DNA from: Thioclava arctica
GTDB lineage: Bacteria; Pseudomonadota; Alphaproteobacteria; Rhodobacterales; Rhodobacteraceae
Length of the DNA: 64,000 nucleotides
Direction: 5' to 3'
NCBI RefSeq assembly: GCF_040892615.1
Contig: NZ_JBFRYC010000009.1
Location: 76,338-140,337 of the forward strand
The position numbers and the translations under genes are program-made. The notes beneath the pieces were generated by a model. That model saw nothing but the letters and a program-made list of their open reading frames with translations, was not told the origin of the DNA and searched no databases. Positions 1-8,493 of this stretch are shown in pieces; position 1 is the stretch's first letter; each line of letters starts with the position of its first letter.

Positions 1-54
1 GGCATCCTTCAGCTGCAACGCAAAATCCGCCGCACCGGCACTTTGGTGCGCTGA
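1..54 (+). CDS. nuoB: NADH-quinone oxidoreductase subunit B, C-terminal end (partial)
   Basis: The first 17 codons of the window read GILQLQRKIRRTGTLVR and then TGA. This basic tail (LQ-K-I-R-R-T-G-T) is the usual C-terminus of alphaproteobacterial NuoB, the PSST subunit that holds cluster N2 in the peripheral arm of complex I. The gene sits 9 bp before nuoC, its standard neighbour. Only the tail is present, so the call rests on this motif and on position; the rest lies upstream of the window. Confidence 0.8.
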   Translation, partial: GILQLQRKIRRTGTLVR

Positions 55-63
55 GGAGAGGCG

Positions 64-678
64 ATGATGGACAATACAGCCCTGCACGAACTGGCCGCGC
101 ATATTGAGTTGAAGCGTCCCGATGACGTGATCTCGACAGATGTTTCCTTTGGCGAATTGACGGTCACCATCAGTGTGCAATCGGCGGCCAGCTTCGCCGA
201 GTTTCTACGCGATGACAAAAACTGCCTGTTCTCGACGTTGATCGACATCACGGCAGTGGATTGGCCCGAACGCCCCGAGCGGTTCGATATGGTCTGGCAC
301 TTCTTGTCGATGTATCGCAACCAGCGCATCCGCGTAAAAGCCGCGATGCGCGAAGAGCAGATGGTGCCCTCGCTGACCTCGTTGCACCCCTGCGCCAACT
401 GGTTTGAGCGCGAAGTGTTCGACATGTTTGGCATCTTGTTCTCGGGCCATCCCGACCTGCGCCGCATCCTGACCGATTACGGCTTTCGCGGCCATCCGCT
501 GCGCAAGGACTTCCCGACCACGGGCTATGTCGAAGTGCGCTATGACGAGGTGCTCAAGCGCGTTGTCTATGAGCCGGTAAACCTGACTCAGGAATACCGG
601 CAGTTCGATTTCCTCTCGCCTTGGGAGGGTGCGAAATACATCCTTCCCGGTGACGAGAAGGGTGAGGGGGCGAAATGA
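64..678 (+). CDS. nuoC: NADH-quinone oxidoreductase subunit C (30 kDa subunit)
   Basis: A 204-residue protein of the peripheral (Q-module) arm of complex I that packs against NuoD. The 30-kDa subunit signature runs over residues 111-151: WFEREVFDMFGI, GHPDLRRIL and GHPLRKDFP are all intact. The length is normal for a free-standing NuoC, so this is not the NuoCD fusion of enterobacteria. The start follows a GAGGAGAGG ribosome site 9 bp after nuoB; a second ATG lies immediately downstream (67), so the exact start may shift by one codon. The TGA stop overlaps the nuoD start, which points to translational coupling. Confidence 0.97.
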   Translation: MMDNTALHELAAHIELKRPDDVISTDVSFGELTVTISVQSAASFAEFLRDDKNCLFSTLIDITAVDWPERPERFDMVWHFLSMYRNQRIRVKAAMREEQMVPSLTSLHPCANWFEREVFDMFGILFSGHPDLRRILTDYGFRGHPLRKDFPTTGYVEVRYDEVLKRVVYEPVNLTQEYRQFDFLSPWEGAKYILPGDEKGEGAK

Positions 679-1919
679 TGGACGGCGATATCCGCAACAA
701 TGTCTATGATGACGGGTCGAAAGATCGGCTGACCGACGAGCAGCGTATCCGTAACTTCAACATCAACTTCGGCCCGCAACACCCTGCTGCGCACGGTGTT
801 TTGCGTATGGTGCTAGAGCTGGACGGCGAGATCGTTGAACGCGCCGACCCCCATATCGGGTTGCTCCATCGCGGCACTGAGAAGCTGATGGAAAGCCGCA
901 CCTATCTGCAAAACTTGCCCTATTTCGACCGGCTCGATTATGTCGCGCCGATGAATCAGGAACACGCTTGGTGTCTGGCGATTGAGCGGCTGACGGGCAC
1001 GGTTGTGCCGCGCCGTGGGTCCCTGATCCGGGTGCTTTATTGCGAGATCGGGCGTCTGCTCAGCCACCTGCTGAACGTCACCACACAGGCGATGGATGTC
1101 GGTGCGCTGACGCCGCCGCTTTGGGGCTTTGAGGCGCGCGAAGAGCTGATGGTGTTTTACGAACGCGCCTGTGGTGCGCGTCTGCACTCGGCCTATTTCC
1201 GCCCCGGCGGTGTGCATCAGGATCTGACGCCGAAATTGCTGGATGATATCGAGGAATTCTGCGGCCGCTTCCCGAAACTGCTGGATGATATCGAAGGTCT
1301 GCTGACCGAAAACCGCATCTTCAAGCAGCGCAATGTCGATATTGCGATCATCTCCGAAGAAGAGGTCCTGCAATGGGGCTATTCCGGGGTGATGGCGCGT
1401 GGTTCGGGCCTCGCTTGGGATTTGCGTCGTGCGCAACCCTATGAATGTTATGATGAATTCGACTTCCAGATCCCGGTGGGCAAGGCTGGCGATTGCTATG
1501 ATCGCTACCTGTGCCGGATGTCTGAGATGCGCGAATCGACCAATATCATGCTGCAGGCCATCGCCAAGCTGCGCGCGCCTGACGGGCAGGGCGATGTGGT
1601 GGCGCGCGGCAAGCTGACGCCGCCGAAACGCTCGGATATGAAAACTTCGATGGAAAGCCTGATCCACCATTTCAAGCTATACACCGAAGGGTTCCACGTT
1701 CCCGCAGGCGAGGTTTACGCCGCTGTCGAGGCCCCCAAGGGCGAGTTTGGCGTCTATCTGGTGGCCGATGGCACGAACAAACCCTACCGCGCCAAAATCC
1801 GCGCGCCGGGCTATTTGCACCTGCAATCCATGGATCATGTCGCGTCGGGCCATATGCTGGCTGACGTTTCTGCAATCATCGGCTCGATGGATATCGTGTT
1901 CGGGGAGGTTGACCGCTAA
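675..1919 (+). CDS. nuoD: NADH-quinone oxidoreductase subunit D (49 kDa subunit)
   Basis: A 414-residue subunit that forms the quinone-binding cavity together with NuoB. The diagnostic FGPQHPAAHGVLR motif lies at residues 32-44, with the conserved His36 and His40 that face the quinone head group, and the C-terminus DIVFGEVDR is the family's usual end. The gene begins in an ATGATG that overlaps the nuoC stop (an ATGA junction), and its TAA stop shares one base with the nuoE start. Nothing is missing or unusual compared with other alphaproteobacterial NuoD proteins. Confidence 0.98.
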   Translation: MMDGDIRNNVYDDGSKDRLTDEQRIRNFNINFGPQHPAAHGVLRMVLELDGEIVERADPHIGLLHRGTEKLMESRTYLQNLPYFDRLDYVAPMNQEHAWCLAIERLTGTVVPRRGSLIRVLYCEIGRLLSHLLNVTTQAMDVGALTPPLWGFEAREELMVFYERACGARLHSAYFRPGGVHQDLTPKLLDDIEEFCGRFPKLLDDIEGLLTENRIFKQRNVDIAIISEEEVLQWGYSGVMARGSGLAWDLRRAQPYECYDEFDFQIPVGKAGDCYDRYLCRMSEMRESTNIMLQAIAKLRAPDGQGDVVARGKLTPPKRSDMKTSMESLIHHFKLYTEGFHVPAGEVYAAVEAPKGEFGVYLVADGTNKPYRAKIRAPGYLHLQSMDHVASGHMLADVSAIIGSMDIVFGEVDR

Positions 1920-3154
1920 TGCTGCGCCGTTTGTATTCTGAGCAACCCGAGAGTTTCGCTTTCACGCCCGCCAATCTGGCTTGGGCGCAGGCTCAGATCA
2001 CCAAGTTCCCCGAGGGGCGTCAGGCCAGTGCGATCATCCCGCTGCTGTTTCGCGCCCAAGAGCAAGAGGGCTGGCTGAGCCGTCCCGCGATTGAAACCGT
2101 CGCGGATATGCTGGACATGCCCTATATGCGCGCGCTTGAAGTGGCGAGTTTCTACTTCATGTTCCAGATGGCTCCGGTGGGGTCAGTGGCGCATTTCCAG
2201 ATTTGCGGCACCACGTCTTGCATGATTTGCGGCGCCGAAGATCTGATGAAGGTCTGCAAGCAAAAGATCGCGCCCGAACCGCATCAGGTTTCGCCCGATG
2301 GCAAGTTTTCCTGGGAAGAGGTCGAATGTCTGGGCGCGTGTTCCAACGCCCCGATGATGCAGGTCGGCAAGGATTACTACGAAGACCTGACCGAAGAGCG
2401 TCTGGCGGAAATTCTCGACGAGATGGCCAACGGGCAGGTGCCCCAGCCGGGCTCTCAGAAGGGGCGTTTCAGTTCTGAACCGGTCACCGGTCTGACCTCG
2501 TGCTCCGAGTCTGCGGGGGCTGCCGAAAATCACAACGCCTCGGTGTCGCTGGCGCTGAGCATTGGCGACACGATCAAGCGCATCGACGGCACCGAAGTGG
2601 CGCTCAGCGCGCCGTGGCAATCCAGCGGTCAGCGCGGCCCGATTGGGACGCTCAGCGTGCCGCGCCCGCGCACCGCCGCGCAAGCCGATGAGGCGCGCAA
2701 AGCCGCCAAGGACAGCGCGTCCAAGCCATCCAAAGGCGTGCCCGCCGACAAGACCGGCGTGACAACACATGAGGCGCAGGCCACCTCTAGGGCCAAGCCG
2801 CAATCGAAAGCGGAACCCGCAGGTGTCAGCGCCGATGCGACCGCCGGGGCCTCTGATGCGGCGGGCGAAAAGCCCCAGATGATGACGGCGCCGCGCGAGG
2901 GCGGGGCGGATGATCTCAAGATGATTAAGGGCGTTGGCCCCAAGCTGGAAACGCTGCTCCATTCGATGGGCGTGTATCATTTCGATCAGGTCGCTGGCTG
3001 GAATGAGGCGGAACTGGCATGGGTTGATGCCAATCTCGAAGGCTTCAAGGGGCGTGCCAGCCGTGATTCCTGGGTTGAACAAGCCAAGGCCTTGGCCAGT
3101 GGTGGCGAAACGGAATTTTCGAAACGCGCCAAAAAAGACGGTATCTACGAGTAA
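1919..3154 (+). CDS. nuoE: NADH-quinone oxidoreductase subunit E with long C-terminal extension
   Basis: The first ~165 residues are the thioredoxin-fold [2Fe-2S] subunit of the NADH-oxidising module. The N1a ligands are visible as Cys96/Cys101 (CGTTSC) and Cys137/Cys141 (CLGAC). The protein is 411 residues, whereas E. coli NuoE has about 166. The added part is a low-complexity, Ala/Lys/Ser-rich linker (about 170-325) and a folded-looking C-terminal domain (331-411) beginning DDLKMIKGVGPKL, a helix-hairpin-helix-like pattern. That domain recurs at the end of the next gene. Long NuoE tails are known in Rhodobacter relatives; the role of the tail is not established. The start overlaps the nuoD stop by one base. 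Confidence 0.95.
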   Translation: MLRRLYSEQPESFAFTPANLAWAQAQITKFPEGRQASAIIPLLFRAQEQEGWLSRPAIETVADMLDMPYMRALEVASFYFMFQMAPVGSVAHFQICGTTSCMICGAEDLMKVCKQKIAPEPHQVSPDGKFSWEEVECLGACSNAPMMQVGKDYYEDLTEERLAEILDEMANGQVPQPGSQKGRFSSEPVTGLTSCSESAGAAENHNASVSLALSIGDTIKRIDGTEVALSAPWQSSGQRGPIGTLSVPRPRTAAQADEARKAAKDSASKPSKGVPADKTGVTTHEAQATSRAKPQSKAEPAGVSADATAGASDAAGEKPQMMTAPREGGADDLKMIKGVGPKLETLLHSMGVYHFDQVAGWNEAELAWVDANLEGFKGRASRDSWVEQAKALASGGETEFSKRAKKDGIYE

Positions 3155-3197
3155 TTAATAGTAGCGTTCCCGGCAAACGGGAGAGATGGAGAGACAG

Positions 3198-4145
3198 ATG
3201 GGAGATCAGACGCAAGGCTGCCGCGGCAAGGCGGGTATCTGGGCCGGGATTACCGGCCTCGTGGTTGCGGTATTCCTAGTGGTTGTGGCGCATGAACCTT
3301 TGTATGTCGCTATTTTCATGGGACTTTTGACCGTCCTGCTGTTTGGCGCTTTCCTGATCTGGGCGTTTTGTTCGGGCACCGGCGCGCCCGGTGAGGCTGA
3401 GTCCACCTCGGGGGCGCACCCGGCCACCCCAACGCCGCCGCGCCCGGAAACCGTATCCGATATCGAGGCCCCGGTGAGTGCGTTCAAAGCGCAATCACCC
3501 GAGGGAGAGGCGGCCCACAAGCAAGCGGAAGCGACCTTGCCGGAAGCTGCCAAGTCCGAGACCGCTACGTCTGAGACTGCCAAGCCCGCAGCGACCAGCG
3601 CTGCCGCCACCCCGGCCGCTGTCATGAGCGCTCCGGCTCCCGCGCCCAAGGACACAACCGCCCCCGCAAAGGCTGACAGTCAGCCTGCGGTAAAGACGGC
3701 TGCAGCGCCCAAAGCGGCAGCAAAACCAGCGGCAAAGAAGGTGGGCGCAAAACCTGCTTCGAAGAAACCGGCTGCTGCAAAACCCGCAACAAAGCCCGCC
3801 GCAAAAGCCGCCGCGCCCAAAGCCAGCGCTGCCGCCACGGATACGGGCGCGCAGGTTGGTGGCAAGAAACCCACCGGGCTGAAAGCGCCGCGCGCATCGG
3901 GCGCTGATGATCTGACCAAGATCGAAGGCATCGGGCCGAAGCTGGCTGAAACGCTGAACGGCTGGGGGGTTTACCATTTCGACCAAATCGCGAAATGGGG
4001 TGCCGATGAGGTCGCTTATGCCGACACCAACGTGCCGCGTTTCAAGGGGCGGTGCACGCGCGACAAATGGGTCTCGCAGGCCAAGATTATCGTCGGTGAG
4101 GGCATGGAAGCCTTTCTCGAACGTGCCAAGACGAACGATTACTGA
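3198..4145 (+). CDS. Membrane-anchored protein with Ala/Lys/Pro-rich linker and NuoE-tail domain
   Basis: A 315-residue protein of no assigned function. I chose the ATG at 3198 because GGAGAG sits 4 bp before it; the in-frame ATG at 3186 has its purine tract touching the start codon. Order of parts: a short N-terminus, two hydrophobic segments (about residues 12-32 and 36-60) that probably form a hairpin in the inner membrane, a long disordered region rich in Ala, Pro and Lys with KPAAK/PASKK-like repeats, and a C-terminal domain (237-315) starting DDLTKIEGIGPKL. By hand alignment about 34 of the first 60 positions of that domain match the NuoE tail. It lies between nuoE and nuoF, so a link to complex I is likely but unproven. 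Confidence 0.85.
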   Translation: MGDQTQGCRGKAGIWAGITGLVVAVFLVVVAHEPLYVAIFMGLLTVLLFGAFLIWAFCSGTGAPGEAESTSGAHPATPTPPRPETVSDIEAPVSAFKAQSPEGEAAHKQAEATLPEAAKSETATSETAKPAATSAAATPAAVMSAPAPAPKDTTAPAKADSQPAVKTAAAPKAAAKPAAKKVGAKPASKKPAAAKPATKPAAKAAAPKASAAATDTGAQVGGKKPTGLKAPRASGADDLTKIEGIGPKLAETLNGWGVYHFDQIAKWGADEVAYADTNVPRFKGRCTRDKWVSQAKIIVGEGMEAFLERAKTNDY

Positions 4146-4155
4146 GCAAGGGTGA

Positions 4156-4371
4156 ATGGGTCAGGATCAACAAAAGGATCGGCGTGAAGGGCGGCTTGCG
4201 GCCTTCGTCATTGCCGGTGCCACGATCCTCTGGCTCGCTTTGCAAGCCCTTGGCAAACAACTGGGCTGGTCGGCGCGCGTCGCGCTGATTGGCGATCTCG
4301 CGGCGGTGGCCGCATATATCTTCGCGCTGGCTTTGGTCTGGCGCATCTGGCGCCGGGGCTCCGGCAAATGA
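4156..4371 (+). CDS. Small two-helix membrane protein (DUF5337-like) in the nuo operon
   Basis: A 71-residue protein with a charged N-terminus (GQDQQKDRREG), two hydrophobic stretches (about residues 14-33 and 43-62) and a basic tail WRIWRRGSGK, as expected for a small inner-membrane hairpin. It resembles the DUF5337 family, which I know from nuo operons of Rhodobacterales; I have not confirmed that by search. It starts 10 bp after the previous gene, and its stop lies 10 bp before nuoF, overlapping the nuoF ribosome site. It could be an assembly or accessory factor for the membrane arm; this is inference from position only. Confidence 0.8.
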   Translation: MGQDQQKDRREGRLAAFVIAGATILWLALQALGKQLGWSARVALIGDLAAVAAYIFALALVWRIWRRGSGK

Positions 4372-4381
4372 GGAACGCACC

Positions 4382-5677
4382 ATGCTGAAGGATCAAGACC
4401 GGATCTTTACCAATATCTACGGGATGCATGACCGCTCACTTGCAGGGGCAAAGGCGCGTGGCCATTGGGATGGCACGGGCGAAATCCTGTCCAAGGGGCG
4501 CGATTGGATCGTCGAGCAGGTCAAGGCTTCGGGGCTGCGCGGGCGCGGCGGGGCGGGTTTCCCGACCGGTCTGAAATGGTCCTTCATGCCCAAGGAGTCC
4601 GATGGTCGCCCGGCGTTTCTCACGATCAATGCCGATGAATCCGAGCCCGGCACCTGCAAAGACCGCGAGATTATGCGCCATGATCCCCACACGCTGGTGG
4701 AGGGCGCGCTGATCGCCGGTTTCGCGATGGGCGCGGCGGCGGCCTATATCTACATTCGCGGCGAATATGTGCGCGAGAAAGAGGCGCTGCAACGCGCCAT
4801 CGACGAGGCCTATGAAGATGGGCTGATCGGTAAGAACGCCTGCAAATCGGGCTTTGATTACGACGTCTATCTCAGCCATGGCGCGGGCGCGTATATCTGT
4901 GGCGAGGAAACCGCGCTGCTTGAAAGCCTTGAGGGCAAAAAGGGGATGCCGCGCATGAAGCCGCCATTCCCGGCGGGGGCGGGCCTGTATGGTTGCCCGA
5001 CCACGGTGAACAACGTCGAATCCATCGCCGTCGTGCCGACCATCCTGCGCCGGGGCGCGGATTGGTATGCGGGCTTTGGCCGTCCCAACAACACCGGCGT
5101 CAAGCTGTTCGCGATGTCGGGCCATGTGAATACGCCCTGCGTCATCGAAGAAAGCATGTCGATCTCGATGAAAGAGTTGATCGAGAAACATGGCGGCGGC
5201 GTGCGTGGCGGCTGGAAGAACCTCAAGGCGGTGATCCCCGGCGGGGCGTCCTGCCCAGTGCTGCCCGCGCATCTGTGCGAAGATGCGATCATGGATTACG
5301 ACGGCATGCGCGAGCTGAAATCGTCTTTTGGCACTGCCTGCATGATTGTGATGGATAAAGACACCGACATCATCAAGGCGATCTGGCGGCTGTCGAAATT
5401 CTTCAAGCATGAAAGCTGCGGCCAGTGCACGCCGTGTCGTGAAGGCACGGGCTGGATGATGCGCGTGATGGACCGTCTGGTGCGCGGCGAGGCCGAGATC
5501 GAAGAGATCGACATGCTGTTCGAGGTCACCAAACAGGTCGAAGGTCACACCATCTGCGCCCTTGGCGATGCCGCCGCTTGGCCGATCCAAGGCCTCATCC
5601 GTCATTACCGCGAAGAAATCGAAGACCGCATCAAGGCGCGCAAGACGGGCCGCATGGGGGCAATGGCTGCGGAATGA
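4382..5677 (+). CDS. nuoF: NADH-quinone oxidoreductase subunit F (NADH/FMN-binding, 51 kDa)
   Basis: The electron-input subunit of complex I: it binds NADH and FMN and holds cluster N3. The open frame extends upstream to 4289, but MLKDQDRIFTNIYGMHD at 4382 is the family's normal N-terminus and has a GAGGAA site 6 bp before it, giving 431 residues. GRGGAGFPTGLKW is the nucleotide-binding glycine-rich loop, and the N3 ligands are Cys346, Cys349 and Cys352 (CGQCTPC) with Cys392 (TICALGD). The stop overlaps the ATG of the next gene. Confidence 0.98.
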   Translation: MLKDQDRIFTNIYGMHDRSLAGAKARGHWDGTGEILSKGRDWIVEQVKASGLRGRGGAGFPTGLKWSFMPKESDGRPAFLTINADESEPGTCKDREIMRHDPHTLVEGALIAGFAMGAAAAYIYIRGEYVREKEALQRAIDEAYEDGLIGKNACKSGFDYDVYLSHGAGAYICGEETALLESLEGKKGMPRMKPPFPAGAGLYGCPTTVNNVESIAVVPTILRRGADWYAGFGRPNNTGVKLFAMSGHVNTPCVIEESMSISMKELIEKHGGGVRGGWKNLKAVIPGGASCPVLPAHLCEDAIMDYDGMRELKSSFGTACMIVMDKDTDIIKAIWRLSKFFKHESCGQCTPCREGTGWMMRVMDRLVRGEAEIEEIDMLFEVTKQVEGHTICALGDAAAWPIQGLIRHYREEIEDRIKARKTGRMGAMAAE

Positions 5678-6060
5678 AGATCGTGAAACGCCTGTCCCTT
5701 GCCAGTCTGATCCTTCTCGCGCTCGTCGGGCGTGCTGCCGCCGAGCCGGCGAAGCTGACGGTCGATTTCGGGTTCTTTCCGAAGGGAACGGCGTGCCAGG
5801 TGTTCAACACCACCGGGAAGGTCTCGCTGCGGACCGGGCGCGAGATCGAATACACGATAAAGGGTGATACCGGGAACGTGGTATTCCGCTGCACCCAGCC
5901 CGACGGGCGCTCATTCGAGGTTGCGATCGGTGCGCTGCTTCCGCAGGGCAATCCCTCGCTAGTGGCGATCCAGATCAACCAGGACGACCACGCGCATATC
6001 CTGTGGGATCAGGGCGGGTTGCGGCGCAGCACGGTAGCGGGGGTGCTCAAATGGAAATGA
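5674..6060 (+). CDS. Small secreted protein of unknown function inside the nuo operon
   Basis: A 128-residue protein with a clear Sec signal peptide (KIVKR, then LSLASLILLALVGRAAA, cleavage expected after AAA-E at about residue 23). The mature part is about 105 residues with two cysteines, so one disulphide is possible. The start codon overlaps the nuoF stop (ATGA), which fixes the start and suggests coupled translation. I do not recognise the domain. Its location in the periplasm, opposite the cytoplasmic arm of complex I, would suit a factor acting on the membrane arm or an unrelated passenger gene; the sequence does not decide between these. Confidence 0.8.
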   Translation: MKIVKRLSLASLILLALVGRAAAEPAKLTVDFGFFPKGTACQVFNTTGKVSLRTGREIEYTIKGDTGNVVFRCTQPDGRSFEVAIGALLPQGNPSLVAIQINQDDHAHILWDQGGLRRSTVAGVLKWK

Positions 6061-6386
6061 GCGCGACCATGGCACGGGGCGTGATGGATATCGGGTCCGC
6101 TCAGGGGGCTCGCATAGCGGCGCTGGTCTCGGCCGGGCTGCTTTCAGCTTGCACCCCGCCTGTCGGCCCCGACAGCATCGGACCGCTGCGCGCGGTCGAG
6201 GGCTACAGCGCAGCTTATGACGCGAGCGGCGCGCTCGTCGTGATGCGGCAGGCCATGCCGTTTGCGAATTACGACGGCGCCGAGGCCAAGCGGGCAGCGA
6301 GTGCAATCTGTGGCGGGGCGGTGGCTTCGTCGATCAACGATCATTACCGGGACGGCGCGTGGGTCTTCCCGAAAGGCTGTGCCTGA
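6057..6386 (+). CDS. Putative small lipoprotein inside the nuo operon
   Basis: About 109 residues. The N-terminal part contains a hydrophobic segment ARIAALVSAGLLSAC with a lipobox (Leu-Ser-Ala-Cys), so the protein is probably lipid-anchored after cleavage before Cys. The ATG at 6057 overlaps the previous stop (ATGA), which I prefer to the ATG at 6051. Later in-frame starts are possible: the stretch before the hydrophobic core (MSATMARGVMDIGSAQG) is long and not very basic for a signal peptide, and the ATG at 6084 is closer. No family was recognised. A second, unrelated lipoprotein gene follows nuoG. Confidence 0.65.
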   Translation: MSATMARGVMDIGSAQGARIAALVSAGLLSACTPPVGPDSIGPLRAVEGYSAAYDASGALVVMRQAMPFANYDGAEAKRAASAICGGAVASSINDHYRDGAWVFPKGCA

Positions 6387-6453
6387 GGGCGCGCAAAGAA
6401 TAACCGCGTGGGGGCAATTGGCCTTCATGCCCAGCAAGAAGTGACGGATAGCC

Positions 6454-8487
6454 ATGGCTGACCTGAGAAAGATCATCATCGACGGCGCAGAGGTTGAGGT
6501 CGACCCGAACCTGACGTTGATTCAGGCCTGCGAACAGGCGGGGATCGAGATTCCGCGCTTTTGCTATCACGAGCGTCTCTCGATTGCGGGCAACTGCCGG
6601 ATGTGTCTGGTTGAGGTCGTAGGCGGCCCGCCCAAGCCCGCCGCGAGCTGCGCGATGCAGGTCAAGGATATGCGCCCCGGTCCCGAGGGCGCGCCGCCGG
6701 TGATCAAGACGAACTCGCCGATGGTCAAGAAGGCCCGCGAGGGGGTGATGGAGTTTCTGCTCATCAACCACCCGCTGGATTGCCCGATCTGCGATCAGGG
6801 CGGCGAATGCGATTTGCAAGATCAGGCAATGGCTTACGGGGTGGACTTTAGCCGCTACCGCGAGCCCAAACGTGCCGCGACCGAGCTTAACCTCGGCCCG
6901 CTGGTCGAAACCCACATGACGCGCTGCATTTCCTGCACCCGCTGCGTGCGCTTCACCACCGAGGTCGCGGGCATCACCCAGATGGGCCAGACGGGGCGCG
7001 GCGAAGATAGCGAAATTGCTTCGTATCTGAACGAAACGCTCGATAGCAATTTGCAGGGCAATATCATTGATCTCTGCCCGGTCGGTGCGCTGGTGTCCAA
7101 ACCCTACGCCTTCACCGCCCGCCCGTGGGAGCTGACCAAAACCGAAACCATCGACGTGATGGATGCGGTGGGCAGCAACATTCGCGTTGATACCAAGGGG
7201 CGCGAAGTGATGCGCATCCTGCCGCGCAACCATGACGGCGTGAACGAGGAATGGATCTCCGACAAGACGCGTTTCGTCTGGGACGGGCTGCGTCGCCAGC
7301 GTTTGGACACGCCCTATATCCGCGAAAACGGCCGTCTGCGCAAAGCGGGCTGGGACGAGGCCCTGACGGCGGCGGCTGCTGCGATGAAGGGCAAAAAGGT
7401 TGCCGGTCTGGTCGGTGATCTGGTCTCGACCGAGGCGGCGTTCGCGCTGAAATCCCTGATCGAGGGGCTGGGCGGCACGGTTGAATGTCGCACCGATGGC
7501 GCGCGGCTGCCGATTGGCAATCGCTATGGCTATGTCGGCAACGCGACCATCGCCGATCTAGATAATGCCGAGATGATCCAGATCATCGGTGCCAACCCCG
7601 CCATCGAGGCCCCGGTGTTGAACGCGCGCATCCGCAAGGCTTGGGTGAAAGGTGCGCAGGTCGCGCTGATCGGCGAGGCTTGCGATCTCACCTATGAGTA
7701 TACCCATGTCGGCACCGACCGCGCAGCTCTTGAAGGGCTGTCGGGGGCCAATATCACCGACGAGACCAAGGCCAAGAACACGGTCGTGATCGTCGGGCAG
7801 GGCGCACTGAGCGAAGCCGATGGCGAGGCCGTTCTGGCCCATGCGATGAAGCTGGCCGAGAACTCCAATTCCAAGCTGATGGTGTTGCACACTGCCGCGT
7901 CGCGCGTGGGGGCGATGGATGTTGGCGCTGTGACCGAAGGTGGTCTGATGGCCGCGATTGAGGGCGCGCAGGTGATCTACAACATGGGGGCCGACGAGGT
8001 CGAGATCGCTTCGGCTGCTGAAGGCGGTCCCTTCGTGATCTATCAGGGCAGCCACGGGGATCGCGGGGCCAATCGCGCCGATATCATCCTGCCCGGTGCC
8101 GCCTATACCGAAGAGCACGGGCTGTTCGTAAATACCGAAGGACGCCCGCAATTGGCTTTCCGCGCGGGCTTCCCGCCCGGTGAGGCCAAGGAAAACTGGG
8201 CGATCCTGCGCGCGCTGTCGGCGCAGCTGGGTGCCAAGCAACCTTGGGATACGCTGGCGGGTCTGCGCCGTGCGCTGATCGCCGCCGTGCCCCATCTCGC
8301 CAAGGTCGACGAGGTGCCCGAAAACGAGGTCACCCCGATCGCGCCGCGCGATATGGGCAAGGCGACCTTCCGCCCGGCAATTCGCGAGTTTTACCTGAGC
8401 AATCCGATTGCGCGGGCTTCGGTGGTGATGGGCGAATGTGCGAGCCTTGCCAAGGCGCGCGCGCAATCGCCAATGGCGGCGGAGTAA
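6454..8487 (+). CDS. nuoG: NADH-quinone oxidoreductase subunit G (75 kDa)
   Basis: The iron-sulphur 'wire' subunit of complex I, 677 residues, the short mitochondrial-type form. Ligands are visible in order: N1b Cys37, Cys48, Cys51, Cys66; N5 His106, Cys110, Cys113, Cys119; N4 Cys158, Cys161, Cys164, Cys208. I see no N7 (CxxCxxxC) motif of the E. coli/Thermus type, as expected for alphaproteobacteria and mitochondria. The rest is the inactive molybdopterin-oxidoreductase-like domain. It starts 68 bp after the upstream lipoprotein gene, the largest gap in this part of the operon, and the ribosome site is weak. Confidence 0.97.
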   Translation: MADLRKIIIDGAEVEVDPNLTLIQACEQAGIEIPRFCYHERLSIAGNCRMCLVEVVGGPPKPAASCAMQVKDMRPGPEGAPPVIKTNSPMVKKAREGVMEFLLINHPLDCPICDQGGECDLQDQAMAYGVDFSRYREPKRAATELNLGPLVETHMTRCISCTRCVRFTTEVAGITQMGQTGRGEDSEIASYLNETLDSNLQGNIIDLCPVGALVSKPYAFTARPWELTKTETIDVMDAVGSNIRVDTKGREVMRILPRNHDGVNEEWISDKTRFVWDGLRRQRLDTPYIRENGRLRKAGWDEALTAAAAAMKGKKVAGLVGDLVSTEAAFALKSLIEGLGGTVECRTDGARLPIGNRYGYVGNATIADLDNAEMIQIIGANPAIEAPVLNARIRKAWVKGAQVALIGEACDLTYEYTHVGTDRAALEGLSGANITDETKAKNTVVIVGQGALSEADGEAVLAHAMKLAENSNSKLMVLHTAASRVGAMDVGAVTEGGLMAAIEGAQVIYNMGADEVEIASAAEGGPFVIYQGSHGDRGANRADIILPGAAYTEEHGLFVNTEGRPQLAFRAGFPPGEAKENWAILRALSAQLGAKQPWDTLAGLRRALIAAVPHLAKVDEVPENEVTPIAPRDMGKATFRPAIREFYLSNPIARASVVMGECASLAKARAQSPMAAE

Positions 8488-8493
8488 ACCCAG

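Noticed and set aside
1672..3082. Long minus-strand open frames opposite nuoD and nuoE (for example a 299-codon frame at 2183-3082).
   Set aside because: They are shadows of high-GC coding sequence with Arg/His/Gly-rich, unfamily-like products and no ribosome sites; the plus-strand genes fully explain the region.
3630..3850. Possible nucleotide tandem repeat in the Ala/Lys/Pro-coding stretch.
   Set aside because: The repetition is at the amino-acid level (KPA/AAK); at the DNA level the units vary in codons and length, so it is not a tandem array.
4289..4381. Upstream extension of the nuoF frame.
   Set aside because: It overlaps the 71-residue membrane-protein gene out of frame and lacks a ribosome site, while the ATG at 4382 has one and gives the normal NuoF N-terminus.
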